Source of the DNA: an uncultured Prevotella sp.
GTDB lineage: Bacteria; Bacteroidota; Bacteroidia; Bacteroidales; Bacteroidaceae
Direction: 5' to 3'
DNA: 11,269 bases
Assembly: GCA_902477645.1 (NCBI GenBank)
Contig: CABSIA010000100.1
Location: 1-11,269, forward strand
Shown here piece after piece: positions 1 through 8,392 of the stretch; positions within the stretch are counted from its first letter, which is position 1; each line of letters begins with the position of its first letter. The notes beneath the pieces are model-generated. The model was not told where the DNA came from and did no database searches. It worked only from the letters and a program-made list of their open reading frames with translations. Made by a program: the position numbers and the translations under genes.

Positions 1-363
1 AGGTTTCTGCCATCCGTCAGCTTGTTTTGTACGGCTTATGGCACCTGTCCATGCCTCCTCATCAGCCATAGGAACTACGGTCTCAGGAATTATGCGCTTA
101 CTGCCCAAGAAGCGGTAGTTCTTGCCGTCAACCCTGAGTATGCCTTCGAGAGGCTTCTCGTCGTTGGTCCAATGTGTTGTCACCCCCCCATTAAGGGTAT
201 TGTAAGGCGACCATATAGAAAAATATGGATCAGAAACTACCAACGGCACAGAGGGAAGCCTCAGCGATGTGGCTTTGTAAGGGGTAAACAAATCGGCAGT
301 CTGAGCTTTCGCAATGAATGCGAAGCATACCGCTGCGACTAATGACATCAATAATCTTTTCAT
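1..363 (-). CDS. Secreted glutaminase-A-like protein (DUF4964/DUF5127/DUF4965/DUF1793 architecture), N-terminal part
   Basis: Only the first 121 codons are present; the gene runs off the left edge. Reading the minus strand from the ATG at 363 gives a signal peptide (MKRLLMSLVAAVCFAFIAKA, cleavage probably before the following Gln) and then a DUF4964-like segment, residues about 35-85, with the recognisable stretches LRLPSVPLVVSDPYFSIWS, GGVTTHWTN and LRVDGKNYRFLG. In the family these precede DUF5127, DUF4965 and DUF1793 domains in proteins of about 800 residues annotated as glutaminase A-like; their true substrates in Bacteroidales are largely untested. The frame is uninterrupted, including through a run of seven G (183-189). 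No convincing Shine-Dalgarno or TAnnTTTG box was found for it. It is divergent from the GH43 gene at 801, so the two may share the intergenic control region. Family assignment is from remembered motif similarity. Confidence 0.8.
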   Translation of the reverse strand, partial: MKRLLMSLVAAVCFAFIAKAQTADLFTPYKATSLRLPSVPLVVSDPYFSIWSPYNTLNGGVTTHWTNDEKPLEGILRVDGKNYRFLGSKRIIPETVVPMADEEAWTGAISRTKQADGWQKP

Positions 364-645
364 TCTTCTTTTTTTTAGGTTTTTATTATATTTATTTTTT
401 ATTGTTCTCAAAAAAGTGTCATCCTGTTAACAATTGCTTATCTACCGTAAAAAGACCGCCAGCATCTACAAAAAAACTACTGCTAAACAAATTCTAACTA
501 TTACAACTAACTACCAACTATTATATCCAACTTTGCTATTATTTTCTCTTGGCGGGCACTAATCACCATTGCTTAGATTTTCCGATTGCAAAGGAACATA
601 AAAAACAAGAATTAACAGAATATTTACTATTCATATTTGAAAAAT

Positions 646-726
646 ATCTGTTCATTTAGCCACAAAATCTGCAAAAAAAGCACGGCAAACAGCCTAATGA
701 CTGAATAAAAGCCTAAATGAACAGAT
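646..726. promoter_or_regulatory. Long-range inverted repeat, candidate operator upstream of the GH43 lipoprotein gene
   Basis: ATCTGTTCATTTAG at 646-659 is repeated exactly as its reverse complement at 713-726, with 53 bases between. The right arm ends 37 bases before the promoter box at 764. A degenerate third copy of the half-site (GCCTAATGA, 692-700) lies in the same orientation as the right arm. The spacing suits binding by a dimeric or multimeric activator rather than an RNA hairpin. A related half-site occurs upstream of the GH76-GH43 gene (8404-8442). That the hybrid two-component regulator binds here is inference. Confidence 0.45.
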
Positions 727-763
727 TTTTCATGTTTACCTTTTCTTTTTCAATATTTTTATA

Positions 764-771
764 TAACTTTG
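764..771 (+). promoter_or_regulatory. Bacteroidetes -7 promoter box (TAACTTTG) for the GH43 lipoprotein gene
   Basis: TAACTTTG matches the TAnnTTTG consensus of the Bacteroidetes primary sigma factor. It lies 29 bases before the ATG at 801, which would leave a short leader starting near 778. The -33 region is T-rich but has no clean TTTG, consistent with a promoter that needs an activator. The leader has no clear Shine-Dalgarno, only an A-rich stretch, which is normal in this phylum. Confidence 0.6.
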
Positions 772-800
772 CCTGCAACTTTCAATAAAAAAACACAAAA

Positions 801-1820
801 ATGACACATAGGCTACTTTACCTGATTTTAATTATTGTGGCACTTACCGCATGCTCAAGCAACGACCGTCAGGAAGACTCTTCAGGAGACATCATAGCAC
901 TTGGAGCATACCCCTTTGTCACAGAATACAAAGGAACATATTACTACATGCTGCAAACCGACATAGTAGACTCCACAATGTTGTGGGCTACTACAGATTT
1001 GGGCAAGCTCGACTTGAAGAACGGTAAAGCCGTGATGACAACCAGGCAGAACAACTTAAGAAATATCTGGTCGCCTGAGCTTCACCGCATAAACGGCAAG
1101 TGGTATCTGTATCTCGAGGGTGATGACGGAAATACAGACAACCATCAGATTTATTGCTTTGAAAACCAGTCTGATAACCCAATGCGAGGGAAATGGATAC
1201 AGCGCGGGCCTATCATGACAAACAAAGAGTGGAATTACGGAATACACCCGACAACAGTTTTGGTCGGAGACCGTCAATACCTGCTATGGTCGGGATGGGA
1301 GAAACGGCGCATAGAGACCGAGACACAATGTATCTTCATTGCCGAAATGGAAAATCCATGGACACTGAAATCAGAGAGAATACTCATCTCAAAACCGGAA
1401 TACGAGTGGGAACGGCAATGGATTACGGCAAACGGACAACGCTCCGCATACCCCATTTTTGTGAATGAGAACCCAGAGGCTTTCCTTTCTCCAGACAAGA
1501 AAAAAATAATTGTCACATACTCTGCAAGCGGCATCTGGACAGAATACAACTCGCTTGGCATGCTCTATGCCGAGACCAACAGCAATCTGCTAGACCCACA
1601 TTCCTGGACAAAAATGAGCGAGCCACAATTTGTCGCCGACAGCACAAGCGGATTATTCGGCACATCGAACATTTCGATAGTGCCTTCACCCGACAAGACA
1701 AAAACATATATGGTATACGAGGCGAAACATAAAAAGGAAGAGCACGTCATAATACGCGATATCAGACTAAAGGAGATAACATGGGACAAAAACAGCATGC
1801 CGGTGTTCGGCAAGCCGTAA
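801..1820 (+). CDS. GH43-fold lipoprotein with apparently degenerate active site
   Basis: A 339-residue protein with a lipoprotein signal (LTAC lipobox, acylated Cys18) followed by a polar, acidic segment that could route it to the cell surface. The rest reads as one five-bladed GH43 propeller: GAYPFV near residue 35, NIWSPELHRINGKWYLY (88-104), YGIHPTTVL (146-154) followed by WSGWE, NENPEAF (222-228) with TYSASG, and a C-terminal IRLKEITWDKNSMPVFG. The pattern is closest to exo-alpha-1,5-arabinofuranosidase-like GH43 proteins (GH43_26-like, from memory). In active members the corresponding positions are GADP (general base Asp), AIDGT (pKa-tuning Asp), NEGP (acid Glu) and GHNS (metal-binding His). 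Here they read Y37, H149, E223 and T288, so only the Glu remains. It may be a binding protein or a badly impaired enzyme. Fold assignment is firm; loss of activity is inferred. It converges on the sensor-regulator gene. Confidence 0.85.
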   Translation: MTHRLLYLILIIVALTACSSNDRQEDSSGDIIALGAYPFVTEYKGTYYYMLQTDIVDSTMLWATTDLGKLDLKNGKAVMTTRQNNLRNIWSPELHRINGKWYLYLEGDDGNTDNHQIYCFENQSDNPMRGKWIQRGPIMTNKEWNYGIHPTTVLVGDRQYLLWSGWEKRRIETETQCIFIAEMENPWTLKSERILISKPEYEWERQWITANGQRSAYPIFVNENPEAFLSPDKKKIIVTYSASGIWTEYNSLGMLYAETNSNLLDPHSWTKMSEPQFVADSTSGLFGTSNISIVPSPDKTKTYMVYEAKHKKEEHVIIRDIRLKEITWDKNSMPVFGKP

Positions 1821-1846
1821 AAACATACAAAAAAACACTATCGCCC

Positions 1847-1922
1847 GCATGTGCCACCGAAGCCGCTTTCGATGGCACATGCAAGCGGTTGCGTCAGCCA
1901 TCGAAAGCGGCTGCATTTTTTT
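1847..1922 (+). terminator. Intrinsic terminator with an overlapping alternative hairpin
   Basis: The main stem is a perfect 16-bp inverted repeat, AGCCGCTTTCGATGGC at 1861-1876 with its complement at 1897-1912, loop of 20 bases, then a T-run at 1916-1922. It ends the GH43 lipoprotein transcript 27 bases past the stop codon. A second perfect repeat, GCATGTGCC at 1847-1855 with GGCACATGC at 1874-1882, overlaps the left arm by three bases and encloses it, so the two stems exclude each other. The loop of the main stem has a further 4-bp stem (GCAA 1881-1884, TTGC 1889-1892). On the minus strand the nearest T-run is about 25 bases beyond the stem, so termination of the opposing transcript here is less certain. 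Confidence 0.8.
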
Positions 1923-1965
1923 AGCAGTATATGGAACTGTTTTTTTAAGATTTTAATTCATAAAA

Positions 1966-2015
1966 GAAAATTTTGCCATCAGACATACGAGATTGGACTG
2001 TCCCCCAAAATTTTC
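1966..2015 (-). terminator. Inverted repeat downstream of the sensor-regulator gene, possible terminator
   Basis: GAAAATTTTG at 1966-1975 is the exact reverse complement of CAAAATTTTC at 2006-2015, with 30 bases between. Read on the minus strand the structure begins 10 bases after the stop of the sensor-regulator gene and is followed by a T-rich stretch (TTTTCTTTTA). The stem is A/T-rich and weak and the loop is long, so it is a modest terminator candidate; read-through would meet the strong hairpin at 1861-1912. Confidence 0.35.
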
Positions 2016-2025
2016 TACTGAGCTC

Positions 2026-5000
2026 CTATAACTGCTGCTTATCTGCGGCATAATCCTTTGGCAGCACGCCGAATTTAGCCTTGAAACATTTGGCAAAATA
2101 AGACGAGGAGGTGAAGCCAACCATAAGTGCGACCTCTGTCACTTTCTCACCACCAGCCAACAGCCTTGCGGCATGGTCAAGGCGGGCGTTGCGCATGTAG
2201 TCGACAGGTGTCATTCCCGTCAGTGCCTTTACCTTGCGGTAGAAGCTCGAGCGGCTCATGTTCAATTTCTCGGCAAGCGTATCAATCGAAAACTCGTCAT
2301 CGCTGATATTTTCCTGCATGTACTTGCCCAGATTCTGCAAAAAGCAGATGTCGCGTCTGCTCATTCCCAACTCACCAGAACCCTGCTCCGTAGTCTCCAT
2401 GCCATCGATGGAGCGCATACGCTCATGGAACAGGTTACGCATACGCAGCAGGTTCACAATCTGCAAATGCAGCTGCCTTATGCTGAACGGTTTCTCTATA
2501 TAGATGTCGGCTCCATTCTCCATACCCTCCACCTTCGCCTCGCTGCTTGTCTTTGCAGTAAGCATGATTACAGGTATATGAGAATAGTTGATATCTTCCT
2601 TAACACGACGGCACAGTTCCACACCGTCCATGCGCGGCATCATAACATCTGTGATAATCATGTCGACATCGTGATATTGCAGCAAATCGAGTGCCTCTAC
2701 TCCGTCTTGTGCACGGACAACCTTATACCATTTGCCCAAAGCCTCAGCCGACATGCGTAGCAACTCCTTGTTGTCCTCAACAAACAACACACAGAAATTG
2801 CGTGTATCGGCAGGAGTTCCGTCTGTCTCGCCGGTGTTGTCGGCCGCTATATGTACAACGGCATCCGCCACGCTGTCGGAAACTTTTTCATTACATATAG
2901 GCAACATCAGCACAAACAGTGCACCGCCACCGTCATTGTCGCTAACAGTCAGGTCGCCTCCATGTGCCGTTGCCAACATCTTAGCGTACGCAAGTCCAAG
3001 CCCCGTACCAAGCGAGGCGGCCACGTCGTCATTGCCTATCTGATAATACATGTCAAATATATTACCACGCTCTGAAACAGGAACACCCGGCCCGTCGTCG
3101 CCAACTTCTATTGCGAAGGCCGACTCAGAAGTTCTTCTCACAGCCACGCTGACGCTGTGGTTTGAGTATTTCATAGCATTGCCTATCAGATTTACCAGCA
3201 CCCTTTTTATCTTGTCCACATCGAGAGCCGTAAGGATGTCATCATCTGGCAAGCTGAAAGAGAAATCCTTTCCGTCAACAGACATTGTATGCTCAAACTG
3301 CCCACATATATCCTCCATCAGCCCGTTCACACTGCAGTGCCGCTTACACAGATTGACAGTACCGCTGTATTCCGCTTTCTGGAAGTCAAGCAGCTCATTT
3401 GTAATGCTCAGCAGATAATCCATGTTACGCTTCATAGACGATATATGCTCACGGCTCTCATCAACAGACAACGCATTTCCTTTATCCAGCTCCTCGCTCA
3501 TAACCTCCATGGGCAGACTCATCAGAGTGAGAGGTGTGCGTATCTCATGCACAAGGTCTACAAAGAACTGTATCTTAGACTTGAACATCTCGCCTTCTTT
3601 GCGCACCTTGTATTCGTGCATCTGTCTCTCATAACGCCTTCGTATAATGCGGCGTGAACGCAGGAAAACGCCCCATCCTGCAAGTGCCGCCAAGACAACA
3701 TACACAAGCCACGCCCATACCGTGCGGTACCATGGCGGCAGAACCACAATCCGCAGGGTTAAGATTTTGGCATCGTTTCCATCACCGCACCTCAACAGCA
3801 GCTCATAGTTGCCAGGACTAAGGTTTGTATATGTTATCTCTGACGATGTGGCGCCACGTATCCAACTATTGTCAACACCCCTCATCATGTAGTCATAACG
3901 CACCGGCGGCATGTCGCCATATTGCGATGTAGACAGATGAATTGTGAAAGTGTTGTCTGAATATGGCAGACTGATTTCCTCCTGCATATAGAGCAGCAAA
4001 TTCAGCCCGAGCCTCTCAAGCTCCGCGTCGCTGTTGTCGAGATAAGGGAAACTGAGCGACAGAGGGTAGACGTTAGTAAGGACATCATTAGATTTCATCC
4101 TCTTTGGATTGAACGTGAAGAAACCGTTACCGCTGCCGAAAAGCACTCTGCCGCCGGCAAGACGGCACGACGACCACATGGCTGGCATAAAATCCGTATT
4201 GACGTTGTAGGTGTAGAGCTTTGCCTCTTGCGGATTGCCAGACGTGGCGACACGCACAATAACATCGTTAAGTCCTATCCACATTTTTCCCTGCAGGTCT
4301 TCCTCCATGAAAAGAACAGTCTTGTTCCACAATGCAGGGACATCAAGCGACACAAACTTCGCCGCGTCTTCGTCATATTTGAACACGCCCAATCCTTGAA
4401 CCGCAACCCATAAAACGCCCTTGCTGTCAATGTTCATTGCCGTCACAGGAGATGTACCAATTACATTCAGGCCAATCTCATAAAAAATGTCATCTTGCTT
4501 AGGACGCATAAAGACACCGCGGTTCTTGGTCCCTGCCCACAGGCGGCCTTGTCTGTCCTCCTTCATACACACGAAAGCTGTCTCCTGGCTCAGGCTGGAG
4601 AAAGTCATAAACCGCTCAGTAGCAGGCTCAAACCGGCATAGCCCCCAATTCGTCAGCACTAATATTTCGCCACTACTCATGCGGTAGACACTGTTTATAT
4701 CATTGCTTATAACGGAATATGGCTTGTCTGCATTGTATGTATAGCTTTTTACCATGCCTGTAGATGTATCGAGCACACGTAAACCCGAATGACGAAGACC
4801 TATCCAAAGAAATACACCATCAGCAGTAATAGATGTAATCTCGTCATTGATCTCGTTAAGCGGAATGTAACTCATCTCACCGGTAGCAGTTTTGTAAAAT
4901 CCAAGTCCACGGTCGGTTCCAACCCATACGCCTTTTTTATCGGCCGAGGGACACAAAGCCCTGACATAGTTGCACAAGCCTCTGCGCATGGTTGACGGAA

Positions 5001-6015
5001 GACTTACGAAGTCGAATGCGTCTGACTTAAACGGCACATAGCAGATATCTGTAGATGTAACAACTATAAGACTGCCGTCAGCATCCCAGCACAAATCGTT
5101 CACATTGTGATCAAGAAGTCCGTATGCATACGATCCGGTAGAATCCAGACGGATTGTCATACCTGTAGCAGTGTCATACTTCCATACACCGTCGGTAGTA
5201 CCCAAAAGAAGAGTGCCATTATTGCCAGCCAGCAGACAATTGATTATGCCCGGGACCGCATTTCGCGTCTTACAGACAACAGATCGGGTACGTGTGTCAA
5301 GACTATATAGTCTGGTACTCAAAGAAAGCCAAATATCCTTTCCTGACACCGCCATGCAGATCTTGTTCTTGTCTGCCACATACTCTGGCAGCTCGCAACT
5401 GTAGAAAAACCTTCCGTCTGGATAGAATACAGAAACACTGCCCAAGAGACTGACCGCATATACAAGTCCGTCATTTCCCACAACCATATCGGAGAAGAAA
5501 ATTCCATGACGGCTATCCTGTTGCAGCTTGCCGTCCGTTGGATTCAGCACAAACAAGCCCTGCCCTTGAGTACATATCCATATTGTACCGTTGCCGGCTG
5601 TCACAATCTTCTTCACCACAGAACTGATCCGCACACCATATTTGGTCTTATACGGAAATGGGGCAACAGTATTGCTCTTGCGGTTGAACACAAACAAACC
5701 AGCAGTTCCACAGAACCATATATCATCACCGGACTCATATATAGCATTCACATTGCTCGTCTCATTTGAGTGGCGCATACCGGCAGTGTTGCGGAACACA
5801 GACTTACCGTTACCATCAAAGCAGTTGAGTCCTATGGATGAGCCTACCCACAGAAATCCATACTTGTCGCGCATGGCACACAAGGGAGCATTGTCACGAA
5901 ATTTATCTGTGTTGGCAAACTGGCGAAACACATTGTCACCTCTCATTGAAATGCAGCAAAGTACCAACAATAGAGCTGTTGCCGCCAGACACCGGTTAAT
6001 AGTTATGTTAAGCAT
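2026..6015 (-). CDS. Hybrid two-component system sensor histidine kinase/response regulator (HTCS)
   Basis: One protein holds a whole phosphorelay. Starting from the ATG at 6015 (1329 residues): a signal peptide/membrane anchor, residues 1-25; about 14 seven-bladed-propeller-type regulator repeats, residues about 30-660 (for example FLWVGSSIGLNCFDG, IWICTQGQGLFVLN, VWVGTDRGLGFY, LWAGTKNRGVFM); a Y_Y_Y domain, about 680-760; a membrane helix, 762-785; HisKA with phospho-accepting His823 in HEIRTPL; HATPase with N-box NLIGNAMKYS, DDGPG and GTGLGLAYAK; a receiver with Asp1123 in IITDVMMPRMDG and Lys1175 in EKPF; and an AraC-type DNA-binding domain, about 1225-1329. All key residues are present. 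In studied HTCS proteins the periplasmic part binds oligosaccharide and the AraC part activates nearby glycan-utilisation genes. An in-frame ATG at 6093 lies upstream of the promoter box at 6053-6060 and would spoil the signal peptide, so 6015 is preferred. Targets are probably the flanking glycoside hydrolase genes (inferred). Confidence 0.95.
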   Translation of the reverse strand: MLNITINRCLAATALLLVLCCISMRGDNVFRQFANTDKFRDNAPLCAMRDKYGFLWVGSSIGLNCFDGNGKSVFRNTAGMRHSNETSNVNAIYESGDDIWFCGTAGLFVFNRKSNTVAPFPYKTKYGVRISSVVKKIVTAGNGTIWICTQGQGLFVLNPTDGKLQQDSRHGIFFSDMVVGNDGLVYAVSLLGSVSVFYPDGRFFYSCELPEYVADKNKICMAVSGKDIWLSLSTRLYSLDTRTRSVVCKTRNAVPGIINCLLAGNNGTLLLGTTDGVWKYDTATGMTIRLDSTGSYAYGLLDHNVNDLCWDADGSLIVVTSTDICYVPFKSDAFDFVSLPSTMRRGLCNYVRALCPSADKKGVWVGTDRGLGFYKTATGEMSYIPLNEINDEITSITADGVFLWIGLRHSGLRVLDTSTGMVKSYTYNADKPYSVISNDINSVYRMSSGEILVLTNWGLCRFEPATERFMTFSSLSQETAFVCMKEDRQGRLWAGTKNRGVFMRPKQDDIFYEIGLNVIGTSPVTAMNIDSKGVLWVAVQGLGVFKYDEDAAKFVSLDVPALWNKTVLFMEEDLQGKMWIGLNDVIVRVATSGNPQEAKLYTYNVNTDFMPAMWSSCRLAGGRVLFGSGNGFFTFNPKRMKSNDVLTNVYPLSLSFPYLDNSDAELERLGLNLLLYMQEEISLPYSDNTFTIHLSTSQYGDMPPVRYDYMMRGVDNSWIRGATSSEITYTNLSPGNYELLLRCGDGNDAKILTLRIVVLPPWYRTVWAWLVYVVLAALAGWGVFLRSRRIIRRRYERQMHEYKVRKEGEMFKSKIQFFVDLVHEIRTPLTLMSLPMEVMSEELDKGNALSVDESREHISSMKRNMDYLLSITNELLDFQKAEYSGTVNLCKRHCSVNGLMEDICGQFEHTMSVDGKDFSFSLPDDDILTALDVDKIKRVLVNLIGNAMKYSNHSVSVAVRRTSESAFAIEVGDDGPGVPVSERGNIFDMYYQIGNDDVAASLGTGLGLAYAKMLATAHGGDLTVSDNDGGGALFVLMLPICNEKVSDSVADAVVHIAADNTGETDGTPADTRNFCVLFVEDNKELLRMSAEALGKWYKVVRAQDGVEALDLLQYHDVDMIITDVMMPRMDGVELCRRVKEDINYSHIPVIMLTAKTSSEAKVEGMENGADIYIEKPFSIRQLHLQIVNLLRMRNLFHERMRSIDGMETTEQGSGELGMSRRDICFLQNLGKYMQENISDDEFSIDTLAEKLNMSRSSFYRKVKALTGMTPVDYMRNARLDHAARLLAGGEKVTEVALMVGFTSSSYFAKCFKAKFGVLPKDYAADKQQL

Positions 6016-6052
6016 ATTTGTAGTTTCTAAGGTTGTTAGCGTTCTTGGTTTG

Positions 6053-6060
6053 CAAAGATA
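6053..6060 (-). promoter_or_regulatory. Bacteroidetes -7 promoter box (TATCTTTG) for the sensor-regulator gene
   Basis: On the minus strand TATCTTTGC matches TAnnTTTG and lies about 37 bases upstream of the ATG at 6015. It sits inside the longer open frame that begins at 6093, which argues that the upstream ATG is not used. No clean -33 TTTG is seen. A TTCTGTTAA stretch (6070-6078 on the plus strand) lies just upstream and partly resembles the half-site seen at the two glycoside hydrolase promoters. Confidence 0.6.
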
Positions 6061-6158
6061 ATACAAAATTTCTGTTAAGCGAAGAGAATGCAAATGTATT
6101 TGTATTCTTGAGCATGAGAAATTTGTTTAAACGATTTGTGCTTATCTGCCCTCCCCTG

Positions 6159-8348
6159 TCAAAATACTGTTGTGTCGACAGCTACAGGCGCTACACCTTC
6201 CTTCGTGATTTTTACGGGTTTGATATATCCCTGCTCATCGAATTCCATTTTGTCTATACATACCTGCCTTTCATTGGCATCTGTACATCCCAACGGTCTA
6301 CGGTGGTAAACTATGTAATGCTCATCCTTGCCTGGTACGCTTATCACCGAATGGTGCCCGGCACCAGTAGCCACATTTGTGTCTTGCTGCAATATTTTCC
6401 CTATGCGTTTGAACGGTCCCATAGGAGAGTCGGCAATCGCATAGGCTACACTGTAGTCGGGACCTCCCCATCCTCCTTCAGACCACATGAAGTAATATTT
6501 ACCGTTGCGTTTCATCATGAACGGACCTTCCACATATTTCTCAGGAGTCACCTCCTTGAAAATCTCTCCGTCCTCAAAAGGTACAATGCTCAATAGGTCA
6601 TTACTCAGACGAGCTATATTGCAGTGTCCCCAACCACCATAATATATATAGTATTGCCCATCGTCGTCTCTGAACACGAATTGGTCTATGGGCTGTGCTC
6701 CATTCACGATTTTGTTTATAAGCGGCTTGCCAAGCGCATCCTTGTATGGTCCTTCGGGTGAGTCGGCTATGGCTACGCCAATACCTCCGTCCTGGTCATT
6801 ATTCTGTATGTCATTGCCTCCGAAAAACAAGTAGTACTTGTTGTTGGCATTAATTACAGATGGTGCCCACAAGGCATATTTCACCCATTTTACGTCTTTT
6901 ATAGACAGTACCTCTTTATGTTTTTTCCAATGCACAAGGTCTCCCGAAGAAAAAGCATCGAAATGTGTCTGCAAATTGTATGTTTGGTTGATGGCGTCTG
7001 TTTTTCTGTCCAAATCACTTTTATAGAGAAATCTGTCATCGCCGTGCTGTGATGACAATGTGGGGAATATCCAGTAAGTATCTCCATACACAATGCCTTC
7101 AGGGTCGGCGTACCATCCCGGGAATACAGGGTTTCCTGCCAGCTTTATTCCTGTCTTGGCACTTAAATCTATATCGCTCATCTCCGCAAACAGCTCTATC
7201 ATACAGGCATTGTCTATCAGGTTTGAGAAGCTGTTCTGCCCATATTCTGCCCAATCAGAGCCAAACAATCCGTCTTTGTTTCGAGAGTAGTTCCACGCAA
7301 AGTCAGCATTATCCATCATCGACTTCACATAACGTGGATTTTGGTCAATCTCAAATAAAGCTTTGAAGCCTCTGAATAGTATAACGTTGAACCATGGAGT
7401 TGAAGGATAAAATCTTTGTTCGCTGTTTCTTATAATCTTCTTAGCCGTGCAGAAATACTCATACGCACCTTTTGCTGTGAACTGAGCGTCGCGCAGATAA
7501 CAAACATCGCCAGTTTTCTTGTACAGCAAGACTGCAGCCTGTATCATCTGTCCGCTGTTGTAAGTGAACTTGGCACGTTCTACATTGCCTTTTAGGTTTA
7601 TGTTGTCCCAATAAACGCCATCTTTAGGGTCGCGCAGATTTTTCTTTACCCATTGATAAGCTGCTATAGCCTGCTCTAAATAGTGTTTTTCCTCTGTCAG
7701 TTCGTAGAGTTTCATACACAATACCGCAGCAGGTGCATTTGAGCAAGTGTTTTTTGATGTGCGCTTCTGTTCGCACCAATATATACCACCGCCAAGCTCT
7801 TTGTCCCATCCAGAGAAGATGTACTTGTGCATCGTTTTAGCAAGATTCAGGTATTTAGAATCTCCAGTTGCTTCATAATAGTCACAAAAATCCAGTGCCA
7901 CCCAGACATTATCGTCGTAATAGCGGTCGCTTTTACCGACAAACGACGGGTAAGACTGATAGCACTCCGGTTGCCTTGTCTTGTCCCAATATTTATCCAA
8001 CCCCGGCTTTATCCGCTTTTCAATCAGTATCTTATATTTCCGGTCACCCGTGATTTTATATAACGACACACAGCCTGAGAAGAAAGTTGAATATGGCCAA
8101 AGGAATGATGTCTCCTGCTGTTTCACTCCTCCGCCGTTTATCGTATATGTGATTTCCTGTTCCAGGTTTCTCGGGTAAGTCTCGGTCAGCAACTTGTGTT
8201 TGGAGACATTGTACAATTTCAACACCGTACTCAACAATGTATCTGCTCTTCCTACAGACTGCGGATTGGCCAACTCACGTGCCTGCAATAAAGCCGGCAG
8301 CAGCAATAACAGGAAAACAGACACTAATTTCTGATTTAATATTCTCAT
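6159..8348 (-). CDS. Secreted two-domain glycoside hydrolase, GH76-like N-terminus fused to GH43 C-terminus
   Basis: 729 residues with a classical signal peptide (hydrophobic VSVFLLLLLPALLQA, cleavage near residue 23) and no lipobox, so it is probably periplasmic or secreted. Residues about 30-390 form an alpha-helical GH76-like domain: the Asp pair in RYYDDNVWVALDF (D145, D146) matches the catalytic DD of GH76 endo-alpha-1,6-mannanases, followed by WWGG-like GGGIYWCEQKRTSKN and FTYNSGQMIQAAVLLY. Residues about 402-725 form a GH43 propeller with all expected residues: D415 in WYADP, D555 in PIDQF, E607 in VEGPF, and His665/666 in GAGHHS. The GH43 subfamily could not be fixed. Combining a mannan backbone cutter with a furanosidase suggests a mannan bearing arabinofuranose or galactofuranose, such as fungal galactomannan or actinobacterial lipoarabinomannan; this is speculation. 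It is in the same orientation as the sensor gene, 143 bp upstream of it, which has its own promoter. The mobile element lies immediately upstream. Confidence 0.85.
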   Translation of the reverse strand: MRILNQKLVSVFLLLLLPALLQARELANPQSVGRADTLLSTVLKLYNVSKHKLLTETYPRNLEQEITYTINGGGVKQQETSFLWPYSTFFSGCVSLYKITGDRKYKILIEKRIKPGLDKYWDKTRQPECYQSYPSFVGKSDRYYDDNVWVALDFCDYYEATGDSKYLNLAKTMHKYIFSGWDKELGGGIYWCEQKRTSKNTCSNAPAAVLCMKLYELTEEKHYLEQAIAAYQWVKKNLRDPKDGVYWDNINLKGNVERAKFTYNSGQMIQAAVLLYKKTGDVCYLRDAQFTAKGAYEYFCTAKKIIRNSEQRFYPSTPWFNVILFRGFKALFEIDQNPRYVKSMMDNADFAWNYSRNKDGLFGSDWAEYGQNSFSNLIDNACMIELFAEMSDIDLSAKTGIKLAGNPVFPGWYADPEGIVYGDTYWIFPTLSSQHGDDRFLYKSDLDRKTDAINQTYNLQTHFDAFSSGDLVHWKKHKEVLSIKDVKWVKYALWAPSVINANNKYYLFFGGNDIQNNDQDGGIGVAIADSPEGPYKDALGKPLINKIVNGAQPIDQFVFRDDDGQYYIYYGGWGHCNIARLSNDLLSIVPFEDGEIFKEVTPEKYVEGPFMMKRNGKYYFMWSEGGWGGPDYSVAYAIADSPMGPFKRIGKILQQDTNVATGAGHHSVISVPGKDEHYIVYHRRPLGCTDANERQVCIDKMEFDEQGYIKPVKITKEGVAPVAVDTTVF

Positions 8349-8392
8349 TGATGTATAAGGTTTAAGTTTAAAATAAACACCTAACGGAATAG

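Larger units (their letters stand above)
364..800. other. Divergent intergenic region, AT-rich
   Basis: These 437 bases separate two outward-reading genes and contain no credible ORF. The right half holds a 14-bp inverted repeat (646-659 and 713-726), an A/T palindrome at 634-648 (ATATTT-GAA-AAATAT), a partial direct repeat of GCCTAA(A)TGA (692-700 and 711-720, about two helical turns apart) and the plus-strand promoter box at 764-771. On the minus strand TTCCTTTGC (reverse of 589-597) only loosely resembles a promoter for the left gene. The rest shows nothing specific. Confidence 0.7.

Noticed and set aside
183..189. Run of seven G (coding strand) as a phase-variable tract
   Set aside because: The frame is intact on both sides and the run is short; nothing else suggests contingency switching.
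22..342. Plus-strand open frame of 106 codons
   Set aside because: It is antisense to the clear signal peptide and DUF4964-like coding frame on the minus strand and its product resembles nothing.
6016..6093. Upstream in-frame start giving the sensor-regulator 26 more residues
   Set aside because: The extension carries the promoter box at 6053-6060 and precedes what reads as an intact signal peptide beginning at the ATG at 6015.
6033..6596. Plus-strand open frame of 187 codons
   Set aside because: It overlaps, antisense, the GH43 C-terminus of the minus-strand enzyme and the sensor's promoter; composition and lack of family resemblance mark it as a shadow.
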